Shown here: positions 24,088-32,456 of the stretch, one piece after another
Layout: each line of letters begins with the position of its first letter
Position numbering within the stretch: the stretch's first letter is position 1
NCBI GenBank assembly: GCA_040756905.1
Contig: JBFLYD010000021.1
Location: forward strand, 1 to 41,350
DNA: 41,350 bases
DNA from: Acidobacteriota bacterium
Lineage (GTDB): Bacteria > Acidobacteriota > Aminicenantia > JBFLYD01
Direction: 5' to 3'
The notes under the pieces: model-generated
The model's database searches: none
Seen by the model: the letters and a program-made list of their open reading frames with translations, nothing else
Told to the model about the DNA's origin: nothing
Translations under genes and position numbers: made by a program

Positions 24088-24975
24088 ATGAAAAAATTTT
24101 TTGATGATCAAAAATTAGGTTATTTTTTGATAGTTCCTTCTCTTATAGTAATCTCCATTGTGGCTTTGTTTCCGATAATTTATGTTGTTTGGCTCAGTTT
24201 CCATAAAAAAATGCTTATTTTCAACATATCTGAATTTGTTGGATTGAAAAATTATGCATTTCTTATAAATGATGAAAGATTCTGGAACAGCTTATTCAAC
24301 ACTGTTTATTTTACTGTCATTTCTGTATCCCTTGAATTCATTTTTGGCTTGGCGATAGCTCTTTTAATTAACAGAAAATTTCCCGGAAGAGGAATAGTTA
24401 GAGCGATAATTTTAATTCCATGGGCAATTCCAACAGTAGTCTCAGCAAAGATATGGGATTGGATATACAACGGCGATTTTGGAGTGCTTAATTTTGTGTT
24501 GAAGTATTTTCACATAATTTCATCCAGCGTTAACTGGCTTGGGGATAGATATTTTGCAATTCATGCTGCAATATTCATGGATGTCTGGAAAACCACTCCT
24601 TTTGTTGCTCTTATTTTTATAGCCGGACTGCAGATTATTCCCGAAGATTTGATTAAAGCAGCTCGGGTTGATGGTGCAAATTATTTTTATATATTTAAAA
24701 AAATAATTTTGCCTATATTAAAACCTGTTATAATGGTCATTCTCGTATTTAGAACTCTTGATGCTTTTAGAGTGTTCGATGCAATTTATGTCCTGACAGG
24801 AGGAGGTCCAGGAAACACAACAGAAACTCTTTCTATTTATGCCTATAAGGTTCTTTTTCAAACTCTTCAATTCGGGTATGGGTCAACCATTTCTGTGGTT
24901 ATATTTTTTTCAATCATGAGCATAAGTTTTCTCTACATCAGAATTATTGGCAAAGGATTGAGAGAATTTAAATAG
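24088..24975 (+). CDS. Sugar ABC transporter permease (MalF/SugA type)
   Basis: A 295-residue inner-membrane permease with six predicted helices. The EAA loop that docks on the ATPase reads EDLIKAARVDGANYFYIFKKIILPILKP (about 190-217). Other family marks are FVGLKNYAFL near the N-terminus, IPWAIPTVVSAKIWDWIYNGDFG and VLTGGGPGNTTETLSIYAYK. It starts 7 nt after the binding-protein stop. It forms the channel together with the next gene product. Confidence 0.94.
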   Translation: MKKFFDDQKLGYFLIVPSLIVISIVALFPIIYVVWLSFHKKMLIFNISEFVGLKNYAFLINDERFWNSLFNTVYFTVISVSLEFIFGLAIALLINRKFPGRGIVRAIILIPWAIPTVVSAKIWDWIYNGDFGVLNFVLKYFHIISSSVNWLGDRYFAIHAAIFMDVWKTTPFVALIFIAGLQIIPEDLIKAARVDGANYFYIFKKIILPILKPVIMVILVFRTLDAFRVFDAIYVLTGGGPGNTTETLSIYAYKVLFQTLQFGYGSTISVVIFFSIMSISFLYIRIIGKGLREFK

Positions 24976-24984
24976 GTATAATAA

Positions 24985-25803
24985 ATGAAAATAAAAATTA
25001 TCGTGTTTTATTTCCTGTTGATTCTCTCTCTTCTCTACTGCCTTGGTCCCTATTTATGGCAATTTTTTACTTCTTTTAAGCCCGATCATGAATTGACTTC
25101 GATTCCTCCCATTTTCCCCAAGACTCCTACTTTTTCTCATTATAGAGCAGTATTCAAAGAGCATCCATTTTTTAGGATTATTTTAAATAGTTTTATCGTT
25201 GCTACTGCTACAACTCTCCTCTGCTTAATCATAGGTTCACTGGCATCTTATTCGATAGCAAAATTAAAAATCAGAGGAAAAATTATAATACTGAGTATTT
25301 TTCTTTCGATTTCAATGTTTCCACCGATAGCAACTGTTAGTCCTCTTTACATAATAATCAGATTTCTTGGATTGAGAGATACCTGGTGGGCATTGATTTT
25401 AACATACACTACTTTTGCAATGCCTTTAACGATCTGGATTTTATCTAATTTTTTCAAAGAAATTCCCGATGACCTTTTAAAGGCAGCTAAAGTCGATGGA
25501 TGTACCTCATTCACTACTTTTATAAAAATTATTCTACCCCTCTCAGGGCCGGGAATTTTTACAACTGCTATCCTTGTTTTTATTTTTTCATGGAATGAGT
25601 TTCTTTATGCTTTAACTTTTACAAATACTGAATCGTCAAGAACAATTCCTGTGGGAATTGCTCTATTTCCAGGTCTCCATGAGATTCCATGGGGAGATAT
25701 TGCTGCTGCATCGATTACAGTAACAATTCCTCTAATAATGCTGACATTACTTTTTCAGAAGAGGATAGTTGAAGGCTTAACCGCAGGAGCAATTAAAGGA
25801 TAA
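24985..25803 (+). CDS. Sugar ABC transporter permease (MalG/SugB type)
   Basis: A 272-residue second permease of the importer. An N-terminal helix leads into LGPYLWQFFTSFKPDHEL. The EAA loop is DDLLKAAKVDGCTSFTTFIKIILPLSGPG, followed by FSWNEFLYAL and the usual C-terminal KRIVEGLTAGAIKG tail that contacts the ATPase. It begins 9 nt after the previous stop and ends 3 nt before the ATPase gene. Confidence 0.94.
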   Translation: MKIKIIVFYFLLILSLLYCLGPYLWQFFTSFKPDHELTSIPPIFPKTPTFSHYRAVFKEHPFFRIILNSFIVATATTLLCLIIGSLASYSIAKLKIRGKIIILSIFLSISMFPPIATVSPLYIIIRFLGLRDTWWALILTYTTFAMPLTIWILSNFFKEIPDDLLKAAKVDGCTSFTTFIKIILPLSGPGIFTTAILVFIFSWNEFLYALTFTNTESSRTIPVGIALFPGLHEIPWGDIAAASITVTIPLIMLTLLFQKRIVEGLTAGAIKG

Positions 25804-25806
25804 GAA

Positions 25807-26898
25807 ATGGCAGAAGTAAGATTTGAAAACATAAGTAAAAGGTTTAACAATGTTGAAGTTATAAAAGGAATCAACATAGTGATAAAAGATAGAGAATTTT
25901 TCACTTTTGTTGGGCCGAGTGGATGTGGAAAATCCACTATATTAAACATGATTGCAGGTTTAGAATCTGTATCAGAGGGATATATATATTTTGATGGAAA
26001 AATAGTTAATGATACATCTCCAAAAGAGAGAGATGTGGCTATGGTTTTTCAGAGTTATGCTCTATATCCCCATCTAAATGTTTTTGAAAACATTGCATTT
26101 CCGTTGAGGATTAAAAAATTGTCAGCTGAATACATCGAAAGAGAAGTAAATAAAGTTTCAGAAATGCTTGGAATTGAAAGCTTATTAAAGAGATTGCCAA
26201 AAGAATTAAGTGGTGGAGAAAAACAGAGGGTTGCATTGGGGAGAGCTATAATAAGAAAACCGAAGGTTTTTCTTCTGGATGAACCTCTTTCAAACCTTGA
26301 TGCAAAGTTGAGAATGGAAATGAGAGCCGAGTTGAAAAAATTGCACAATGAGTTGAAGGTCACTATGATTTATGTTACGCATGATCAGGCTGAAGCAATG
26401 ACTCTTTCTGATAGGATTGGAGTTCTTTTTAAAGGAGAAATTTTACAGGTTGGTTCTCCAATGGAAGTATATGAATTTCCTGAGAATGTATTTGTTGGTG
26501 AATTTGTCGGGAGCCCTTCAATGAATTTCATAGAAGGAACGATAAAAAGAGAAGATGGTTATTTTTTCTATTCCGATGGATTAAGAGTCAATATCCAGGA
26601 AAATATATTGAAAAAAATATTAAATAAAATATCAAATGAAAGATTAATTGTTGGCATAAGACCGGAGTATATAAAAATCTCAAAACAAAAAACACTTAAA
26701 GGAATTGAATCATACATCTATGCAGTTGAACCTATGGGGTCAGAATCATTTGTAACTGTTAAATTATATGATAAAAAATTAACATGCAAGGCAGAGCCTG
26801 AGTTTAAAGCTGAATTTGGAGAAAAAGTATTTATCGAATTCAATGAATTAAAATTTCATTTTTTTGAAAGAGATAAGGGAGGGAGGATAAAAATTTAA
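25807..26898 (+). CDS. Sugar ABC transporter ATPase (MalK/UgpC type)
   Basis: A 363-residue ATPase. Walker A is GPSGCGKST (36-44), signature LSGGE (134-138), Walker B VFLLDEP (154-160), D-loop SNLDAKLR, and the switch His is H192 in VTHDQAEAMTL. The C-terminal 120 residues are a regulatory TOBE/OB domain (GIRPEYIKI, VEPMGSESFVTVKL). The stop overlaps the following phosphatase start by one base (TAATG), so uptake and glucosylglycerate genes are translationally linked. Confidence 0.95.
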   Translation: MAEVRFENISKRFNNVEVIKGINIVIKDREFFTFVGPSGCGKSTILNMIAGLESVSEGYIYFDGKIVNDTSPKERDVAMVFQSYALYPHLNVFENIAFPLRIKKLSAEYIEREVNKVSEMLGIESLLKRLPKELSGGEKQRVALGRAIIRKPKVFLLDEPLSNLDAKLRMEMRAELKKLHNELKVTMIYVTHDQAEAMTLSDRIGVLFKGEILQVGSPMEVYEFPENVFVGEFVGSPSMNFIEGTIKREDGYFFYSDGLRVNIQENILKKILNKISNERLIVGIRPEYIKISKQKTLKGIESYIYAVEPMGSESFVTVKLYDKKLTCKAEPEFKAEFGEKVFIEFNELKFHFFERDKGGRIKI

Positions 26899-27740
26899 TG
26901 GCAGAAAAAGCAAAGAAAAAAATTATTATTTTTACTGACCTGGATGGAACACTTCTCGATATGGATACCTACTCTTTTGATGAAGCAAAGGATGCTCTTA
27001 GAATTATTGAATTGGTGAAAATCCCATTGATTATCTGTTCAAGTAAAACTCGAAAAGAAATTGAAGTTTATAGAGAAAGGCTTAAAAATTTCCATCCATT
27101 CATTTCTGAAAATGGAGGAGCTGTTTTTATACCACCGAATTATTTTAAAAGGAAGTATTTTTTTGATAGAATTGAAAAAGATTATAAAATAATTGAAATC
27201 GGTGTTGAATATAAAAAATTAATAGGAATTTTTTCTGAGCTGAAGAAAAATACGGGATTAAAATTAAGAGGTTTTTCTGAAATGAAAGTAGAGGAAATCA
27301 TTAAATTGACAGGATTGCCTGAAGAAGAAGCGAAGCTTGCAAAACAGAGGGAGTACTCTGAGTCATTTTTGCTTGTGAATAAGAACGAAGAAACAGTAAA
27401 GATATTGGATGAAACTGCAAAAAGGATGGGGGTAACTGTAACCGAAGGAGGAAGATTTTTCAATCTTTCAATTGGCAATGATAAAGGAAAGGCAATAAAA
27501 AAATTGATGAACATTTTCAGAAGAGAAATAGGAAAAGATACCTTAACACTTGGGCTGGGAGACAGCATGAATGATTTACCCCTTCTAAAAGCAGTTGATT
27601 TTCCGGTTTTAATAAGGAAAAAAGATAGAAGTGTTGAATGGGGAATTAAATTGAAATTGGAAAATGTTAAAATTTCTCGAGTTCCAGGCCCAGCTGGATG
27701 GGATGAAGAAGTAGAAGAATTTTTGTTTAAATATTATTAG
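26898..27740 (+). CDS. gpgP: Glucosyl/mannosyl-3-phosphoglycerate phosphatase (HAD, MpgP family)
   Basis: A 280-residue HAD phosphatase expected to remove phosphate from glucosyl-3-phosphoglycerate to give glucosylglycerate. Motif I is D14-L-D16-GT, motif II ICSSK (46-50), motif III K196 in IGNDKGKA, motif IV GDSMND (D222, D226). REYSESFLL and GGRFFNLSIGNDKGK are typical of the MpgP family cap. It overlaps the ATPase gene by one base and is followed 10 nt later by a GT81 synthase. That context favours the glucosyl over the mannosyl substrate, although MpgP-type enzymes often accept both. Confidence 0.88.
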   Translation: MAEKAKKKIIIFTDLDGTLLDMDTYSFDEAKDALRIIELVKIPLIICSSKTRKEIEVYRERLKNFHPFISENGGAVFIPPNYFKRKYFFDRIEKDYKIIEIGVEYKKLIGIFSELKKNTGLKLRGFSEMKVEEIIKLTGLPEEEAKLAKQREYSESFLLVNKNEETVKILDETAKRMGVTVTEGGRFFNLSIGNDKGKAIKKLMNIFRREIGKDTLTLGLGDSMNDLPLLKAVDFPVLIRKKDRSVEWGIKLKLENVKISRVPGPAGWDEEVEEFLFKYY

Positions 27741-27750
27741 GGAGGAAAAA

Positions 27751-28959
27751 ATGAGCGATTTTTTTCAAAATGGGACGATTACAACCCTTCATAGATTGGG
27801 TGCTTCTAATGTAGAGAAGCTGGAAGAAGAGCTGTTTGAGATTTCTAAAAAGAGAAAAATTTCCCTTGTCCTTCCAGCTCTTTTTTCTGAACTGAAAGGA
27901 AGGGCGCTTCCAAGAATAATAAAAGAACTCCAAAAAGTTAAGTATTTATACCAGATTGTTATTACTCTTGGAAGAACTGAGAAGAAAGAGTTTAAAATAG
28001 CAAAGGATTTTTTTTCAGCTCTTCTACAAAAAGTTTCAATAATCTGGAATGATGGAGAGAGGATTCAGAAACTATATAAATTACTCGAAAAGAATGAGCT
28101 TTCAGCAGGACCTGATGGAAAGGGAAGGTCAACATGGATGGCGTATGGATATGTTTTAGCTGACGGAGAAAGTGATGTAATCGCATTGCATGATTGCGAT
28201 ATTTTAACTTACAATCGAGAGCTATTGGCAAGACTGATTTATCCAGTAGCAAACCCGAATCTGAACTATGAATTCAGTAAAGGATATTACAGCAGAATTA
28301 CAGATAGACTACATGGTAGAGTAACAAGATTATTCTTCACCCCGTTCATCAGAGCATTACGGAAAATAATCGGGCCAAATCAATTTTTAGAGTATCTTGA
28401 CAGTTTCAGGTATCCTCTTGCTGGAGAATTTTCTATGATCGCTGACTTAATAAGAAACATAAGAATACCAGGAGATTGGGGACTTGAAGCAGGTGTCTTA
28501 GCTGAGGTATACGCGAATTGTTCGATTCATAGAATATGTCAGTCTGATTTAACCGATAACTATGAACATAAGCATCAGCCACTTTTACCTAAAGATCCTC
28601 AAAAAGGCCTTTTAAAAATGGTAATTGATATCTCAAAATCTCTCTTTAGAACCCTTGCAAGAGATGGAATTGTATTTTCTGATGGATTTTTTAAAACACT
28701 CGGTGCAACATATTCGAATATTGCAATGGAAACTATTTTAAGATATGAGAATGATGCTGCGATAAACAGCCTGGTTTTTGACAGACATTATGAAGCCCTG
28801 GCAGTAGAAACATTTATAGAGGGGCTCAGAATCGCAGGAGAGGAATTTATTAAATATCCATATAGTTTTCCTTATATTCCTCGATGGAGAAGAATTTCAT
28901 CTGCGATACCAAATTTCTTTGAAATGATTCTTAACGCAGTAAAAGAGGATAATAAATAA
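27751..28959 (+). CDS. gpgS: Glucosyl-3-phosphoglycerate synthase (GT81)
   Basis: A 402-residue cytoplasmic glycosyltransferase that would transfer glucose from an NDP-glucose to 3-phosphoglycerate. The strand SLVLPALFSELKG (39-50), GPDGKGRSTWMA (120-131), the metal motif HDCD (D148, D150) in VIALHDCDILTY, and PLAGEFSM (222-229) are those of GT81. So are WGLEAGVLAEVY and the late VFDRHYEALAVETFIEGLR. Length agrees with the about 400-residue GpgS of archaea and Persephonella-type bacteria. The phosphatase partner lies directly upstream. Glucosylglycerate is a compatible solute used in salt, heat or nitrogen stress. GGGAGG precedes the ATG. Confidence 0.88.
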   Translation: MSDFFQNGTITTLHRLGASNVEKLEEELFEISKKRKISLVLPALFSELKGRALPRIIKELQKVKYLYQIVITLGRTEKKEFKIAKDFFSALLQKVSIIWNDGERIQKLYKLLEKNELSAGPDGKGRSTWMAYGYVLADGESDVIALHDCDILTYNRELLARLIYPVANPNLNYEFSKGYYSRITDRLHGRVTRLFFTPFIRALRKIIGPNQFLEYLDSFRYPLAGEFSMIADLIRNIRIPGDWGLEAGVLAEVYANCSIHRICQSDLTDNYEHKHQPLLPKDPQKGLLKMVIDISKSLFRTLARDGIVFSDGFFKTLGATYSNIAMETILRYENDAAINSLVFDRHYEALAVETFIEGLRIAGEEFIKYPYSFPYIPRWRRISSAIPNFFEMILNAVKEDNK

Positions 28960-28981
28960 AAAAACATAATTTTCCCTTCTG

Positions 28982-30133
28982 ATGAAATTACTAAAAAGAA
29001 AAGAATTTTTATACTTTTTTGTATTTTTTATAATCTTTATTTCTCTCACTCTGATTTATTTTCTTAAAGTAAAAAAAGAGATGGTGGATTTTTCTGTTTA
29101 TTACAAAGCAGGCGAAAGAATTATAAATGGAGAATCGTTATATCGAATTGAAGATGGGCACTATCAATTCAAATACCCTCCTTTTTTTGCTTTCTTATTT
29201 TCATTTATATCCTTTTTTCCTCTTAATATTGCTAAATTAATCTGGTTCTATTTAGAAATTATAGCATCCATTTTAATTTTTTATTTCTCGATTAAATTGA
29301 TAAATAGAGATGATGCCAGAAATTTAATGGTTATTTTTCTCTCTTTTTTAATTCTCGCAAAATTTTATGGCCATGAGATCAACCTTGGACAGGTAAATTC
29401 TGTGATGAATTTCTTTCTGATTTTAATGGTATATTTTTTTGTGTTGAAAAAAGATTTTCTATCAGGATTGTTTCTTTCGATTTCAGTAATCATCAAGCCC
29501 TATTATTCGATTTTTCTTATCTATTTCTTCTTTAAGAGGAAAATTAAACTTGTATTGAGTTCATTAATTTTTACAACAATCTTTTTCTTCATCCCAACAA
29601 TTTTTTATGGACTTAAGGGAAACTTTCTTGAGGTAGAAAAATGGATTAAGAATCTTTCAGTATCTACTCCTTCTCTTATTTCTTCTCAAGATAATGTTTC
29701 CTTGATGGCATTTTTCACAAAGAATGTGACTAAAGGAAAGGATGTTTTAATTTTTTATTTTATTTTTTTAATCTTATTTTTTTTTCTTTTGATTTATCTT
29801 CATTCAATTGGAGAAATAAATGTCTTAAAGAATCAGGAGATTCTTGAGTCTTCAATGATTTTGATTATGATACCACTGATTTCCCCCCTTGGATGGGATT
29901 ACACTTTGATTTCATCAACGCTTGGAGTTGTAATTTTAGTTAAGTACTTTAACAGGTTTGAAACAGCGCATAAGTTTATATTAGTATTGAATTTCGCTCT
30001 TATTGGTGGAACTCTTTACGATCTCATGGGAAGGAAATTATATTCAGAGTTTATGAATTATTCAGTTTTGACGATAAATTTTTTAATAATCATTTTTTAT
30101 TTATCACTTCTCCGCTTGAAAAAGATACTATAG
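28982..30133 (+). CDS. GT87 (DUF2029) membrane mannosyltransferase
   Basis: A 383-residue polytopic membrane protein with about nine or ten hydrophobic segments. The first periplasmic loop carries VDFSVYYKAGERIINGESLYRIEDGHYQFKYPPFFAF, the GT87/DUF2029 signature: an acidic residue, YY.AG and YPP. Later segments include LGQVNSVMNFFLILMVYF and ISPLGWDYTL. These enzymes move mannose from a polyprenyl phosphate onto lipids or glycans outside the membrane. The next gene is a polyprenyl-phosphate mannosyltransferase that could provide the donor. No ribosome binding site is evident before the ATG, which lies 22 nt after gpgS. Confidence 0.8.
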   Translation: MKLLKRKEFLYFFVFFIIFISLTLIYFLKVKKEMVDFSVYYKAGERIINGESLYRIEDGHYQFKYPPFFAFLFSFISFFPLNIAKLIWFYLEIIASILIFYFSIKLINRDDARNLMVIFLSFLILAKFYGHEINLGQVNSVMNFFLILMVYFFVLKKDFLSGLFLSISVIIKPYYSIFLIYFFFKRKIKLVLSSLIFTTIFFFIPTIFYGLKGNFLEVEKWIKNLSVSTPSLISSQDNVSLMAFFTKNVTKGKDVLIFYFIFLILFFFLLIYLHSIGEINVLKNQEILESSMILIMIPLISPLGWDYTLISSTLGVVILVKYFNRFETAHKFILVLNFALIGGTLYDLMGRKLYSEFMNYSVLTINFLIIIFYLSLLRLKKIL

Positions 30134-30201
30134 GGTGAGGTCTCATGAATATCTTCAAAAAAAATATTTTTCATAAAGTCCATTGAACAAAACCTAGTTT
30201 G

Positions 30202-30918
30202 ATGAAAGCTCTTATAATAATTCCCACATATAATGAGGCAGAAAATATCGAAAATCTGATAAAGGAAATTTTTAATCTCAAAATCCAGGATGTAGAGCTC
30301 AGCGTTCTTGTGGTGGATGATAATTCTCAGGATGGAACTTCTGAAATAGTTGAAAAATTGATGAAAGAGAATAAAAATATTTTTTTAATAAAGAGAGAAA
30401 GAAAATCAGGTTTAGGCTCAGCATACATAAGAGGCTTTAAATACGCCTTAGAAAAAAACTTTGATTTTGCTTTTGAGATGGATGCTGATTTTTCCCATAA
30501 GCCTTCATACATTCCAGATTTTTTAAATGAAATTAAAAACAATGATTTAGTTCTTGGTTCAAGATACATTGAAGAAGGAGGCATATCCAACTGGGGTATC
30601 ATAAGAAGATTTATAAGCAGAGTCGGAAACATTTATGCAAAGCTTATTCTTGGGATACCGGTTAATGATCTAACAGGAGGGTTCAAGTGTTTTAGAAGCT
30701 CAGTTTTAAGAAATTTAGAGCTCGATAGAATCTCCTCTGATGGCTATTGTTTTCAGATAGAGGTTAACTATTTGTGTTATAGAAAAGGATTTAAGATAAA
30801 AGAAATTCCGATTATGTTTCAGGAGAGAGAAAAAGGAAAATCTAAAATATCTAAAAGAATAATCTGGGAAGCTATCTGGAAAGTGTGGAGCATAAAAATT
30901 GCTTCTTTTTTTAACTAA
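30202..30918 (+). CDS. Polyprenyl-phosphate mannosyltransferase (Dpm1-like GT2)
   Basis: A 238-residue cytoplasmic GT2 enzyme of the dolichol-phosphate mannosyltransferase type. The start is LIIIPTYNEAENI, with VVDDNSQDGT (DD at 39-40), SGLGSAYIRGFKYAL, the metal motif EMDADFSHKP (94-96), LVLGSRYIEEGGISNW and VNDLTGGFKCF. It ends without the C-terminal membrane domain found in longer relatives. It would make polyprenyl-phosphate mannose (or glucose) for the GT87 enzyme upstream. I choose the ATG at 30202; a TTG immediately before is less likely. No clear ribosome binding site is present. Confidence 0.87.
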   Translation: MKALIIIPTYNEAENIENLIKEIFNLKIQDVELSVLVVDDNSQDGTSEIVEKLMKENKNIFLIKRERKSGLGSAYIRGFKYALEKNFDFAFEMDADFSHKPSYIPDFLNEIKNNDLVLGSRYIEEGGISNWGIIRRFISRVGNIYAKLILGIPVNDLTGGFKCFRSSVLRNLELDRISSDGYCFQIEVNYLCYRKGFKIKEIPIMFQEREKGKSKISKRIIWEAIWKVWSIKIASFFN

Positions 30919-31060
30919 TATAAACGCATTTAATTCTGATGCATTCCTGTCCCCTCACCCCCCTCCCTGAACTTGTTTCATGGGTTGATTCGGAGTTGCG
31001 CAATGCAAGGCTGAAGCTTTGCCCTACATGTCAAATTATTTGGGTCGTTTGTATTAATTT
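30917..31060. repeat. Second MITE-like element filling the gap to the permease array
   Basis: It has the same ends as the element at 13.2 kb: TAATATAAACGCATT on the left (30918 onward) and GTTTGTATTAATTT on the right (31047-31060). Near the right is the half core GCAAGGCT-GA-AGCTTTGCCCTAC (31005-31027), which folds into a stem. The left half of the core is replaced by an unrelated C-rich stretch. The right end overlaps the stop codon of the convergent permease gene. Confidence 0.5.
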
Positions 31061-32450
31061 AACGGACATCATATTTTAAAAAAGCAATGAAAGCTAAGTA
31101 AAGTAGCAATAAATTAGAAAAGATTAATAAGCTGAAATCGATAAATATATTTTTAACCTGTTCACTCCCTTTAGGAATTTCATCCTTGAACTTTGGAATA
31201 ATTTCATAGTTAACTGGTTTGTTCGTGAAAAATAACTCTGACTCCGGGTTGATCCAATGGGGGCTATTAGGGTCATTAGCATCCTCTCTTTTAACAAATT
31301 CTAAAAGAATCTGGCGATAGATCTCCAATTTTCTTTTTAAATGCTCAAATCTAATTATTCCTCCGAGTATTATAGTCTCGTTTGCATATCTAAATTGTGC
31401 TGCTGGTGAGATCCTCGATAAATTTCTTGCCAATTTAAGTTGGTTCAGCTGCTTTTGATAATAATCATTTCGAATTGACATTTCTGCCTGTAACATCTTG
31501 TTTGTAGTTTCAGCCCTCACCTTATGAGATGGCCTGAAAGGATTTGAGGGCTCCATTGCCCATGTTCCTTCAGGTGCGTTCTCAAACATTTCTTTTTTTA
31601 CCAAGCTAATTTTTTCAATAATCTCTCCTCGCTCTGGCACAGAGTGTATCTGGGAGATTATAATCGCTCCCATATTAGGAATTAACAATACCAAGATTGC
31701 CCAGCATAAAAGTAAAGAAACCAAACTTGTGGATGAATGTTTTGTAAGGGAGCTCATCAGCAAGCCAAGAAAAGTAAAGCTGGAAATATACAAAAAAGAT
31801 AGCGCCAATGATGAAAGAACTTTAACTAATACATCGGTTCCAAGGGGAATGGATTTAAAATTTGTGATAATCAAAAGATTTAAAATTACTCCCACCAATA
31901 ATGGTATGAAAATGGTAATCAATACTCCAAAATATTTTCCGAGGATAATTTTCCACCTGTTTATATTCATAGATATTGAAAGCCTTAATGAGCCCCTTTC
32001 TTTCTCTCCAGAAATTCCGTCATAGGTTAACACTATAATTCCAAAACTTAAGATTATGCTGATGATAAAAATCCAGTCGACATCCTGAAATTTCTGAAGG
32101 AAAGGATTTCCACCTCCTTTACGGGGTTGATATTCAAATATGCGGAACGCATTGAAAATAAATAGATTGGGAAGATGTTTTTCGAAAGCTTCATTGATAA
32201 AAGCAGTTGGCCTGGGAGACAAATAAAACTTCTGGTCATGAAGGGAAAGCTTTCCCAAGTTGCTACTCAAGGAACGTAATTTTTCCTCTTCTTCGATAAT
32301 GTTGTCGCTATATTCTTTAATCTCAATTTTATAACGAGAGGTGTAAGAAATACCGTTAACAATAAAAAGAGAAATTGTAAGAATGGAAATCAGCAAAAAG
32401 CGAAGGCTATACAAATGATCTAAAAGCTCCCGTTTAATAATTAGCCACAT
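31059..32450 (-). CDS. ABC-2 type permease, array member 5 (last gene)
   Basis: A 463-residue membrane protein. A first helix (about 17-37) is followed by a roughly 80-residue outside loop, a helix, and the array's common motif YDGISGEKERGSLRLSISMNINRWKIILGK. Then come about four helices (ABC2_membrane_2/DUF3526 pattern), a second long outside loop containing SRISPAAQFRYANETI, and a last helix ending KYDVR. The gene starts 6 nt after the previous permease. It should work with the ATPase at 36.8-37.5 kb. Its stop codon lies at the edge of a repeat element. The substrate is unknown. Confidence 0.85.
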   Translation of the reverse strand: MWLIIKRELLDHLYSLRFLLISILTISLFIVNGISYTSRYKIEIKEYSDNIIEEEEKLRSLSSNLGKLSLHDQKFYLSPRPTAFINEAFEKHLPNLFIFNAFRIFEYQPRKGGGNPFLQKFQDVDWIFIISIILSFGIIVLTYDGISGEKERGSLRLSISMNINRWKIILGKYFGVLITIFIPLLVGVILNLLIITNFKSIPLGTDVLVKVLSSLALSFLYISSFTFLGLLMSSLTKHSSTSLVSLLLCWAILVLLIPNMGAIIISQIHSVPERGEIIEKISLVKKEMFENAPEGTWAMEPSNPFRPSHKVRAETTNKMLQAEMSIRNDYYQKQLNQLKLARNLSRISPAAQFRYANETIILGGIIRFEHLKRKLEIYRQILLEFVKREDANDPNSPHWINPESELFFTNKPVNYEIIPKFKDEIPKGSEQVKNIFIDFSLLIFSNLLLLYLAFIAFLKYDVR

Positions 32451-32456
32451 ATTTTT

